The translations under genes were made by a program, and so were the position numbers. The notes under the pieces are model-generated. The model was not told the DNA's origin, did no database searches, and was given only the letters and a program-made list of their open reading frames with translations. A DNA stretch of 12,402 bases from Deltaproteobacteria bacterium (GTDB lineage: Bacteria > Desulfobacterota_B > Binatia > UBA9968), in NCBI GenBank assembly GCA_022545745.1, contig JACZQL010000003.1:1-12402 (forward strand), in the 5' to 3' direction. This document shows, in pieces, positions 5,718 to 12,402 of the stretch; positions within the stretch are counted from its first letter, which is position 1, and every line of letters begins with the position of its first letter.

Positions 5718-6089
5718 GGACTGTCCATAGACCCCACGGTCCTTTCCATCTCGGCTCAGGCCATGCCTGGGAAGAGCGCTGCTCAAGTAGAACGCGCCAT
5801 TGATCAGGTGCTCGAACAGATCAAATCCAAACCGGTCGGTGCAAGAGAACTGCAAAAGGCAAAAAATCAGGTTGAGGCCGACACCATCTTTCGCCAGGAC
5901 TCCATCTTTGGCCAAGGCATGAGGATCGGCCGCTATGAAATCTCGGTGGGACGCCATCTCATGGACCGTTACCTAGAAGAGATAAGGAAACTCACCGCCG
6001 CTGACCTCTTAAGGGTGGCCCGAACGTATTTAGATCAAGATCGGCGTACGGTGGGGACTCTTATTCCGACCGAAGAGGAAGCTCGGTGA
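5718..6089 (+). pseudogene. C-terminal part of the interrupted M16 peptidase
   Basis: The 123 codons after the TAA continue the C-terminal lobe of the upstream M16 protein in the same frame: GLSIDPTVLSISAQAMPGK, a helical stretch with KSKPVGARELQKAKNQVEAD, then RRTVGTLIPTEEEAR before TGA at 6087-6089. The first in-frame ATG (5763) would yield 108 residues with no signal peptide or zinc site and only a poor ribosome binding site. No frameshift or second stop has accumulated, so the interruption is recent or not genuine. Its stop overlaps the GTG start of the next gene (GTGA, 6086-6089), so if ribosomes do not reach this point, coupled translation of the partner may fall. Confidence 0.8.
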
Positions 6090-7402
6090 AAAAGTTCCTC
6101 CTGGTTTGTCTCTGTCTATCATTCGGATTTGGGGCCCCCAGGCTTTCTCACGCAGGCCTTTCCGCCCAAAGGGAAGTGCTTGAGAACGGTTTAGTCCTCA
6201 TTACATCAGAACAAAGATCCCTGCCCATCATCAGCTTCCAGCTCCTCATCAAGGCCGGATCACGCTACGACACACAGGGAGCCGAAGGACTGGCCAACCT
6301 CACATCTCGCCTCCTGACCTACGGAACCGCGAACAGGACGGCCTTGCAAATCAGTGAGTCCCTGGACTTCATTGGTGCCCGACTGAGGACTCGGGCTAGC
6401 AGAGATCTAGCCACCGTGAGTTTAACCCTGCTTAAAAAAGATCTCGACACCGGACTCGAATTATTGGCTGAACTACTGACCCAGTCCGTTTTCCCCCAGG
6501 AGGAGATCGAGAGACAAATAAAGTCCGTCATCGCATCCATCAAGGCAAAAGGAGAACGACCCAGGGCCATTGCGCGTGAGAAGTTCAGGGCAGCTCTCTT
6601 CCCCGATAGCCCCTACGGCCGACCCGTAGAGGGGACCGAGGAGTCGGTTAAGGACCTCGATCGGCGCGAGCTGGCCAAATTCTATCAAGGCTTTTATCGT
6701 CCCAATCGCTCGATATTGGCCGTGGTGGGGGACATTTCCCGGCAGGAGATCAAGGAAAAGCTTGACCATGTCTTTCGATCGTGGGAGAAATCATCCTTTT
6801 CTCAAGAACCTCAACCTCCCGCAACTTCAGCCTCGGCAGACTTTATTCGCATTAACAAGGACCTCACCCAGGCCAACATCGTTATGGGCCACAAGGGTAT
6901 TCCTCGAAGTCACCCGGATTATTACCCCATTCGCGTTATGAGCTACATCCTTGGTGGTGGGGGCCTTTCCTCACGGCTACCCGATGCCATTCGTAACGAG
7001 CGAGGGTTAGCCTATTCGGTCCGTGCCTCCTTCTCGGCAGGAAAATACACCGGAACCTTTCGGATCAGCATGCAAACAAAGAACAAGACCGCCGAGGAGG
7101 CCATAGGCATCGCCATCGAAGAGATCCGTCGGATTAGGGAACAGGGGGTCACTGAAGAGGAGCTTGAATCCGCCAAAAACTTCCTCATCGGCAGTTTTCC
7201 AATCCGACTGGATACCAACCGGAGGATCGCCCGATTTCTTGCTCGCGTGGAATATCTCGAATTGGGCTTGGATTATCCAGACCGCTTTCCCGACCTGATC
7301 CGCCAGGTGAGCCGGGCGGATGTTACCCGAGTGGCCAGGGCCCACTTGCACCCGGAAAAGCTCATCGTAGTGGTGGTTGCAAATCTGGATAAAGTAAGAT
7401 AA
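6086..7402 (+). CDS. M16 family protein, zinc-less partner subunit
   Basis: A 438-residue exported paralogue of the upstream M16 protein. Signal peptide: MKK, hydrophobic core 4-16, likely cleavage after SHA at 23. At the position of the HxxEH motif (71-75) it reads NLTSR, so His, Glu and His are all lost and it cannot bind catalytic zinc. It keeps the glycine-rich element GGGGLSSRL (290-298) and the R-x-x-R-x-x-x-Y stretch at 303-310 (RNERGLAY), which in M16B partner subunits helps hold the substrate. This is the usual alpha/beta division of labour of periplasmic M16B heterodimers. Start is GTG 6086 in a four-base overlap with the preceding stop, indicating translational coupling. It looks intact, with normal length and uninterrupted frame, unlike its partner. 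Confidence 0.92.
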   Translation: MKKFLLVCLCLSFGFGAPRLSHAGLSAQREVLENGLVLITSEQRSLPIISFQLLIKAGSRYDTQGAEGLANLTSRLLTYGTANRTALQISESLDFIGARLRTRASRDLATVSLTLLKKDLDTGLELLAELLTQSVFPQEEIERQIKSVIASIKAKGERPRAIAREKFRAALFPDSPYGRPVEGTEESVKDLDRRELAKFYQGFYRPNRSILAVVGDISRQEIKEKLDHVFRSWEKSSFSQEPQPPATSASADFIRINKDLTQANIVMGHKGIPRSHPDYYPIRVMSYILGGGGLSSRLPDAIRNERGLAYSVRASFSAGKYTGTFRISMQTKNKTAEEAIGIAIEEIRRIREQGVTEEELESAKNFLIGSFPIRLDTNRRIARFLARVEYLELGLDYPDRFPDLIRQVSRADVTRVARAHLHPEKLIVVVVANLDKVR

Positions 7403-7490
7403 GATCGTGGAATCATTTGGAATTAATCGGTTGGATTAGGCGCAAAACCTGACAGTAAAGACTCTTGCTGCCAGGCCAGTGGGAGACGGG
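7403..7490. other. Short intergenic stretch before the receiver gene
   Basis: No gene, hairpin terminator or consensus promoter was found in this roughly 90-base stretch. Confidence 0.5.
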
Positions 7491-7497
7491 AAAGGAG
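7491..7497 (+). promoter_or_regulatory. Ribosome binding site of the receiver gene
   Basis: AAAGGAG lies five bases before GTG 7503. It favours that start over the in-frame GTG at 7479, which would place this site inside the gene. Confidence 0.7.
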
Positions 7498-7502
7498 CCC
7501 CT

Positions 7503-7886
7503 GTGAGAAAAGTTCTTGTTGTGGAAGACCACCCCGACATGCTGGAGGTGCTTACCTGCCAGGTGGAAATGATGGGGTTTTCTGTTATTCCAGCGAAACA
7601 TGGCAAGGAGGGGGTGAAAAAGGCGTTGGAAGAGAAGCCCCACCTCATCCTCATGGACATCATGATGCCCGAAATGGATGGAAAGGCCGCAACGCGGGCA
7701 ATCCGTTCCAATCCGGAGACACAGAATATACCCATCCTGGCCGCCACCGTCCTATTCCGGGAAACCGATTTGAAGAGTTGCATTGAAGCCGGATGTAACG
7801 ACTACATTGTGAAGCCTTTCACCTTTCAGGAACTTCAGGGGAAGATTCAGGAGTACATCTCCGACGGTGAATCAGCCGTTCAATAG
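7503..7886 (+). CDS. Single-domain CheY-like response regulator
   Basis: A 127-residue protein that is only a receiver domain. Acid pocket Glu8-Asp9, phosphoacceptor Asp52 in LILMDIMMPEMDG, conserved Thr82 in PILAATV and Lys104 in YIVKPF are all present, so it should accept phosphate from a histidine kinase and signal by protein contact. There is no DNA-binding or enzymatic output domain, and no kinase in the window. The GTG start at 7503 is chosen for its AAAGGAG site and because it gives the usual compact N-terminus (MRKVLVVEDH). An alternative GTG at 7479 adds eight residues. A true receiver is certain; its pathway (motility, cell cycle or other) cannot be told from here. Confidence 0.9.
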   Translation: MRKVLVVEDHPDMLEVLTCQVEMMGFSVIPAKHGKEGVKKALEEKPHLILMDIMMPEMDGKAATRAIRSNPETQNIPILAATVLFRETDLKSCIEAGCNDYIVKPFTFQELQGKIQEYISDGESAVQ

Positions 7887-7950
7887 TCATCTCACTTTCC
7901 CTTCTTTACCCCTTTTCCAATCTCAGACTCTCCTCTAAAATAGTTTCCAT
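7887..7950. other. Pyrimidine-rich spacer
   Basis: A C/T-rich spacer between the receiver and nucleotidyltransferase genes. No stem-loop is apparent. The run CTAAAATAG near 7935 could hold a -10 element, but no -35 element is visible. Confidence 0.4.
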
Positions 7951-7961
7951 AGGAGCACCAA

Positions 7962-9287
7962 GTGTTAGCAAGGGAAAAGGCCCTAGCCATTGTAAAGCGC
8001 CTTCGCGACGAGAAATATCAGGCCTTCCTGGCTGGCGGCTGCGTGCGCGATGATCTCCTGGGAAAGGCGCCCAAAGATTATGATATTGCCACGGATGCCC
8101 AACCCAGCGATGTGCAGCGGATCTTCCCTCAAACCATTCCCATAGGAACCCAATTTGGCGTGGTTCTGGTGGTGCTGGAAGGCGAATCGTTCGCCGTGAC
8201 CACCTTTCGATTCGATGGTCCCTATCTGGATGGGCGGCACCCCAGCCATGTGCGCTTTGGCAGCATGGAAGAGGATATCATGCGACGGGACTTTACTATC
8301 AATGGGATGCTTTATGACACGTACGAGAACCGTGTCATCGATCTCGTTGGTGGGGAAAAAGATCTCAAGCGGGGCCTCGTTCGCGCCATCGGAGATCCCC
8401 GTCAGAGATTTGAAGAAGACCGTCTCCGCATGGTCCGAGCTATTCGTTTCGCGGCAGGCCTCAGATTTAACATAGAAGAAAACACCTTAAGGGCCATTCA
8501 AGGGCAGGCCCCAACCATTACCCAGGTTGCATGGGAACGAATTGGTGAAGAAACGACCCGGGTGTTGACCGAGGGTGGGGCCAGGAGAGGTTTTGAACTC
8601 CTGGACGCCACAGGGCTTCTTGGAGTCCTATTACCCGAGGTGGTGGCATTAAAGGGTGTCGAGCAGAGTCCTGAATATCACCCCGAGGGGGACGTCTTTA
8701 CCCACACCCTGGGGTTGCTTGGTCATCTTACTGCCCCCACGGAGACCCTTGCCTACGGCTGCCTCCTCCACGACATTGCCAAAGCCCCTTGTTTCGAACG
8801 ACGCGGCGAAAAAATAACCTTCTACAATCATACCGAAAAAGGCGCCGAAATGGCCTTGGAGATCCTTAAACGACTGAAGCGTAGCCGGGCGGATTGGGAA
8901 AGGGTGGCTTTTCTGGTGAAGAATCACCTACGATACACTCAGGCGCCGAAGATGCGCCTCAGCACGCTGAAGAGATTTTTACGTGAGGATGCCATTGAGG
9001 AGTTGTTGGAGCTCTGCCGGATCGATGCACTTTCAGCCAATGGGGATCTCCAATATTACAACTTCTGTAAGCAGAAGCTGGCGGAGTTCAAAGAGGAAGA
9101 GATCCACCCCGAACCCCTTCTCAAAGGAAAGGATCTAATTTCAATGGGATTCTCCCCTGGGCCTATATTTCAGGAAATCCTAAAGCAGATTGAAGAGGGT
9201 CAGCTCAACGGTGAGATCATAACCAAGGACCAAGCCCTAGATTGGGTTTACAAGAAATATGGCAGCCCAATGAACAGTCAACGTTGA
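7962..9287 (+). CDS. Class II CCA-adding / poly(A) polymerase-type nucleotidyltransferase with HD domain
   Basis: A 441-residue cytosolic enzyme that adds or repairs the 3' CCA of tRNA, or a poly(A) polymerase; the two share this fold and I cannot separate them by eye. Head domain: GGCVRDDLLG (25-34), catalytic Asp39 and Asp41 in KDYDIATD, then RRDFTINGM (108-116) and base-selecting EDRLRMVRAIRFA (152-164). The C-terminal half carries an HD phosphohydrolase-like domain with His248 (GDVFTHTL), His270-Asp271 (LLHDIAK), His290 and His322. HD-fused members can act on 2',3'-cyclic phosphates of tRNA ends. Start: GTG 7962 with AGGAG six bases upstream (7951-7955). It ends just before the molybdenum hydroxylase gene, whose promoter overlaps its stop. 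Looks complete. Confidence 0.9.
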   Translation: MLAREKALAIVKRLRDEKYQAFLAGGCVRDDLLGKAPKDYDIATDAQPSDVQRIFPQTIPIGTQFGVVLVVLEGESFAVTTFRFDGPYLDGRHPSHVRFGSMEEDIMRRDFTINGMLYDTYENRVIDLVGGEKDLKRGLVRAIGDPRQRFEEDRLRMVRAIRFAAGLRFNIEENTLRAIQGQAPTITQVAWERIGEETTRVLTEGGARRGFELLDATGLLGVLLPEVVALKGVEQSPEYHPEGDVFTHTLGLLGHLTAPTETLAYGCLLHDIAKAPCFERRGEKITFYNHTEKGAEMALEILKRLKRSRADWERVAFLVKNHLRYTQAPKMRLSTLKRFLREDAIEELLELCRIDALSANGDLQYYNFCKQKLAEFKEEEIHPEPLLKGKDLISMGFSPGPIFQEILKQIEEGQLNGEIITKDQALDWVYKKYGSPMNSQR

Positions 9288-9311
9288 ACTCGACCCGGAA
9301 TCCCTTATACT
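9284..9311 (+). promoter_or_regulatory. Sigma-70-like promoter of the molybdenum hydroxylase gene
   Basis: TTGAAC (9284-9289), a 16-base spacer and TATACT (9306-9311) form a good consensus pair. The -35 box overlaps the TGA of the upstream gene (9285-9287). Initiation near 9318 would leave about 40 bases before ATG 9358. The site supports separate expression of the downstream gene. Confidence 0.6.
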
Positions 9312-9357
9312 TTTTCCGGCTGCACAACGAAACAGAAACCTCGTAGTAGAGACCGAT

Positions 9358-11661
9358 ATGAGAAAGGCAAAGCCCCTAAGTGTTGTGGGGAGCGCTTATC
9401 CGCGGATAGATGGCGACATAAAGGTCACCGGCAAAGCGCTTTACACGGTGGATGTGGAACTTCCCGGAATGCTACACGGGAAGGTCCTAAGGAGTCATTA
9501 TCCTCATGCAAAAGTGCTCAAGATCGACAAAAGCAAGGCAGAAAGATTACCGGGGGTCGTCGCAGTCCTGACCTACGATGATTTGGATGGTCTGAACACC
9601 TATTACGGGGCCACCTACAAGGACCAACCCATCCTTGCCGAGGGCAAGGTGAGATACGCGGGCGATCCTGTGGCAGCCGTGGCAGCAGTGGACGAGGCTA
9701 CTGCTGAGGAGGCACTCAGCTTAATCTACGTGGAGTACAAAGAGCTTCCCGTCGTAGTCACCATTCAAGAGGCCCTGGCACCCGATGCACCATTGGTCCA
9801 CGAGGTCCCGGCGAGTGAGGGTGAACTCCACGGCTATCGATATCGCCCTTCGGAGGAGTTCGAAGGAACCAACATCTGCTATCAATTCAGGTATGCCAAA
9901 GGGAATATCGCCGAAGGATTCAAGAAAGCGGCATACATCTTCGACGACACGTTTACCTTTCCCCGCGTACACCATTACTCCATGGAGCCGCACGTTACCG
10001 TGGCCCATTTGCAAAACGACAGAATTACGCTCTGGGCATCCTCCCAAGATCCTTTTACCCTTCAACGTCACATTGCTGAGATTTTCAAGGTACCGGTGAA
10101 CAAGGTTCGGATCATTGTCCCTTATGTGGGCGGGGCCTACGGGGGAAAGATTTCGGTCAAAGCTGAGCCTCTGGCTGCAGTCCTGGCCTGGAAGACCCGT
10201 CGGCCCATCAGGCTCGCACTGTCTGCTGAGGAAAGCTTCAAGACAGTCACACGCCACCCTGGCCGATGCCGATTGAGAACAGGAGTCACACGCGACGGAA
10301 GGCTGCTCGCACGGCAGTGCGAGATTTACCTGGACACCGGTGCGTATGCAGATGCGGGACCGAGGGTGACTCAAAAGGCCGGGTATCGGGCGCTCGGTCC
10401 CTATCGGATCCCCCATGTGGAGACCACCGCGCACACAGTCTATACAAATACGGTCCCGGCCGGTGCCTTCCGCGGATTTGGCAGTCTCCAAGTTACATGG
10501 CCCTATGAGTCGCAAATGGACATCATTGCGGAGAGATTGGGCATTGACGCGCTGGAGCTCCGCCTCAAGAACTTGCTGCGGAAAGGTGAGGAATACACAC
10601 CTGGAGACACACCCCTAGACTGCAATCTCAAAGAAGGACTACTCCTTACCGCCGATGCCATTGGCTGGAAGAAGCGGAGCAAAGGTCCTAACCGGGGAAA
10701 AGGTCTAGTCTGCTGCATAAAGGACGGTGGAGGCACCTACAAGGTGTCTTCTGCTGCAGTCAAAATGAACCCTGACGGTAGCGTTGTCCTACTGACAGGG
10801 ACTGTGGAGTTGGGTCAAGGAGCACACACCTCGATGACTCAGATCGTGGTAGAGGAGTTAGGTGTTTCAGGAGATCGAATTCTCGCTGCCCAAGTCGACA
10901 CGGATGTAACCCCATACGATGCAGCAACGAGCGCTAGCAGCTCAACGGTAGTCATGGGTCTCTGTGTTTACAGAGCAACCCAGGACTTAAAGGTCCAACT
11001 CCTGCGCCGGGCAGAAAAGATTTTTAAAAACAAGGCAACGTACTTATCTTTTAAAAACGGAAGAATCTACAACAAAAGGGGCCAAAGCGTCTCCTTTGAA
11101 GAGGTCATGACTCAATCCTTTGGAGCAAAGGCGGGAGAGATCGTCGGAAAAGGCTTCTATCAAGACAAGAAGAGTAACAAAGCCGTCCTGGGTTCTCCAA
11201 CCACTTTCTGGGAGGTGAGCTGGGCAGGGACAGAAATCGAGGTGGAGAAGGACACAGGAGAGATCAAGATTCTAAAGTACGTATCAGTATCCGACGTGGG
11301 AACTGCTATTCACCCGGTTCAATGCAGTGGACAGGACGAAGGGGCCGTTATGTTTGGTATCGGCCACACCCTCTTCGAAGAGATGGTTTACAGCGATGGT
11401 CAACCTATCAATCCCAATGTGATCGATTACCGCCTGCCAGGCTTCGCCGATCTCCCCAAGGTTTTCAAGACCATTCTGATCGAGAATCAAAACGGCCCGG
11501 GCCCCTACGGTTCCAAGGGGATGGGGGAAGGCGGGCTCCTTCCCGTCGCCCCCGCCATTGCCAATTCCGTCTACAATGCCGTCGGGGTTAGGATCTATGA
11601 CCTCCCCATCACTCCCGAAAAGCTATGGCGGGCCATGAGAGAAAAGGCCCCCAGGTCCTAA
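9358..11661 (+). CDS. Molybdenum hydroxylase large subunit (xanthine oxidase family, MoCo-binding)
   Basis: A 767-residue molybdopterin-cytosine-dinucleotide-type subunit that hydroxylates aromatic heterocycles, aldehydes or aryl-CoA. Domains in order: Ald_Xan_dh_C-type hammerhead domain (about 18-125, TGKALYTVDVELPG), then the two MoCo-binding domains. Motifs seen: GGAYGGK at 258-264, GAFRGFG at 369-375 (Arg372), GQGAHT from 486, and GMGEGG with active-site Glu724. GAFRGFG instead of the AYRCSFR loop argues against CO dehydrogenase. Length is normal. Partner 2Fe-2S and FAD subunits are missing on both sides: the tRNA nucleotidyltransferase gene is upstream and a convergent gene downstream. 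It must pair with distant subunits or use another electron acceptor. No signal peptide is apparent. The C-terminal third has somewhat AT-richer codons (around 11010-11090) than its neighbours. Substrate unknown. Confidence 0.9.
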   Translation: MRKAKPLSVVGSAYPRIDGDIKVTGKALYTVDVELPGMLHGKVLRSHYPHAKVLKIDKSKAERLPGVVAVLTYDDLDGLNTYYGATYKDQPILAEGKVRYAGDPVAAVAAVDEATAEEALSLIYVEYKELPVVVTIQEALAPDAPLVHEVPASEGELHGYRYRPSEEFEGTNICYQFRYAKGNIAEGFKKAAYIFDDTFTFPRVHHYSMEPHVTVAHLQNDRITLWASSQDPFTLQRHIAEIFKVPVNKVRIIVPYVGGAYGGKISVKAEPLAAVLAWKTRRPIRLALSAEESFKTVTRHPGRCRLRTGVTRDGRLLARQCEIYLDTGAYADAGPRVTQKAGYRALGPYRIPHVETTAHTVYTNTVPAGAFRGFGSLQVTWPYESQMDIIAERLGIDALELRLKNLLRKGEEYTPGDTPLDCNLKEGLLLTADAIGWKKRSKGPNRGKGLVCCIKDGGGTYKVSSAAVKMNPDGSVVLLTGTVELGQGAHTSMTQIVVEELGVSGDRILAAQVDTDVTPYDAATSASSSTVVMGLCVYRATQDLKVQLLRRAEKIFKNKATYLSFKNGRIYNKRGQSVSFEEVMTQSFGAKAGEIVGKGFYQDKKSNKAVLGSPTTFWEVSWAGTEIEVEKDTGEIKILKYVSVSDVGTAIHPVQCSGQDEGAVMFGIGHTLFEEMVYSDGQPINPNVIDYRLPGFADLPKVFKTILIENQNGPGPYGSKGMGEGGLLPVAPAIANSVYNAVGVRIYDLPITPEKLWRAMREKAPRS

Positions 11662-11702
11662 CGGGAGCAGCACCAGCGTCGGTATTTTTCGGAAATGAAT
11701 AA
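11662..11702. other. Convergent gap
   Basis: Forty-one bases between two converging stop codons. There is a T5 run at 11685-11689 but no clear stem in front of it, so no terminator is called. Confidence 0.5.
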
Positions 11703-12402
11703 CTAAAGGGCCGGATCTTCATGATGCGGGACCTTGAGGGCCAAACACTTCGCGCTCCCGCCTGCTTTGATGAACTCACTCAACGGGGTCTCGTACACCG
11801 AGAAACCTAGCTTTTCCAATTTGGACCGTACTTCTGGGCAACCATCGTTCATGACGATATTGTTACCATCCACAATGGCATTGCAGGCAAACCTCTTGGC
11901 CTCGGCTTCCGGCACAACGATGAGGGTGGGAATATGACTCTCCAGGACCTTTATACCGTACGGGTCGAAGGCATCAGGGTAAAACAGTGCTCTGTTGTCG
12001 CCCAAGGGACAAAAACACGTGTCCAGGTGGTAAAACCACTCATTAGTCAGCTCCAGCGAAAGGACCTCCCGCTGGAGGATCTCGGCAATCTTGTGATACG
12101 AATGGATTTCAGACCGGATGTGATAACCGGCATAGAAAACATCTCCGCACATCAGGAGATCCCCTTCTCCTTCGAAAAAGTCCTCTCCGGGAAGGTGGAG
12201 GATTTCATAGCCTCTTACCTGGAACCATTCCTCAAACTGAGGCGCCTCTCCCCGTCTGACCTCATAGCGGAAGTTGCTCGGGATGAATTTCTCCTGCCAA
12301 ACCAATCCTGCGTTGGCAGTGAAAACCATGTCGGGCAGGCCCGGAATGGGATCCGCCAAGGCCACTTCCACATCCAGCTGATCTTGCAGGAGCCGGGAAA
12401 GC
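11703..12402 (-). CDS. Arginine dihydrolase/DDAH-type guanidine-modifying enzyme (5' end cut by window edge)
   Basis: The frame is open to the right edge; the first roughly 40-60 residues are outside the window. Visible sequence shows the pentein fold of amidinotransferase-superfamily hydrolases: GLPDMVFTANAGLVW, then FEGEGDLL, then His in FYHLDTCFCPLG (codon 12028-12026), and the nucleophile Cys in GGSAKCLAL (codon 11747-11745). The combination closely recalls cyanobacterial arginine dihydrolase ArgZ/the AgrE N-terminal domain, which turns arginine into ornithine, CO2 and ammonia. The Asn in FTANAG (codon 12314-12312) appears to be the residue reported as critical for that reaction, from memory. 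It ends at TAG 11705-11703 shortly after the Cys, so the second domain of AgrE is absent. An in-frame GTG at 12371 is unlikely as start because homology continues upstream. Alternatives: DDAH or a related deiminase. Confidence 0.85.
   Translation of the reverse strand, partial: LSRLLQDQLDVEVALADPIPGLPDMVFTANAGLVWQEKFIPSNFRYEVRRGEAPQFEEWFQVRGYEILHLPGEDFFEGEGDLLMCGDVFYAGYHIRSEIHSYHKIAEILQREVLSLELTNEWFYHLDTCFCPLGDNRALFYPDAFDPYGIKVLESHIPTLIVVPEAEAKRFACNAIVDGNNIVMNDGCPEVRSKLEKLGFSVYETPLSEFIKAGGSAKCLALKVPHHEDPAL

Noticed and set aside
9721..10515. A 264-codon minus-strand open frame inside the molybdenum hydroxylase gene
   Set aside because: It is antisense to strongly conserved motifs of the large subunit and has no recognisable domain; a shadow of GC-biased coding sequence.
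9358..11661. Aerobic carbon monoxide dehydrogenase large subunit (CoxL)
   Set aside because: The loop reads GAFRGFG and lacks the CoxL active-site Cys motif AYRCSFR.
1..12402. CRISPR array, tRNA or rRNA genes
   Set aside because: No regularly spaced direct repeats, tRNA-like cloverleaf or rRNA-like sequence was noticed on either strand.

Overview
The window appears to be a chromosomal segment of an uncultured Gram-negative-type bacterium of moderate GC content. Pointers are an outer-membrane-style lipoprotein, two exported M16 proteins with signal peptides and a near-consensus sigma-54 promoter. A HemQ-type coproheme decarboxylase beside these fits deep-branching phyla (NC10/Methylomirabilota, Nitrospirota, Acidobacteriota or Tectomicrobia-like) better than Proteobacteria. 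That placement is inference. No plasmid, phage or CRISPR hallmarks are visible.

Layout. Positions 1-183 are open to the left edge and may be the 3' end of an unrecognised gene. At 400-1398 (+) lies a class III (LigB-type) extradiol dioxygenase with a perfect ribosome binding site, followed at about 1401-1598 by the C-terminal third of a meta-cleavage alpha/beta hydrolase whose front is missing. A small DUF3568-like lipoprotein (1815-2258, +) has a sigma-54 promoter with exact GG-N10-GC spacing. On the minus strand are an ACMSD-like amidohydrolase (2395-3561) and HemQ (3754-4644). They are separated by about 190 bases holding two perfect hairpins that resemble the right end of an IS200/IS605 (TnpB) element.

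Rightward from 4764 are two M16 peptidase genes whose reading frames overlap by four bases (GTGA). The first carries the zinc site but is broken by one in-frame TAA at 5715-5717. The second lacks the zinc motif and keeps the partner-subunit features. Then come a single-domain CheY-like receiver (7503-7886), a class II CCA-adding/poly(A) polymerase-type nucleotidyltransferase with an HD domain (7962-9287), and a molybdenum hydroxylase large subunit (9358-11661) with its own sigma-70-like promoter and no small subunits nearby. At the right edge, on the minus strand, is most of an arginine dihydrolase/DDAH-type enzyme cut by the window end.

Together, the left third looks like a remodelled aromatic meta-cleavage locus: a ring-opening dioxygenase, the relic of the C-C hydrolase that would act next, and an amidohydrolase that could act on a ring-cleavage acid. 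The centre is housekeeping (heme completion, envelope proteolysis, signalling, tRNA 3'-end maintenance). The right end is nitrogen/carbon catabolism. I see no convincing new defence or mobile system. The points most worth a second look are the isolated stop codon in the M16 gene, the truncated hydrolase, the TnpB-like right-end hairpins at the hemQ 3' end and the sigma-54 promoter.
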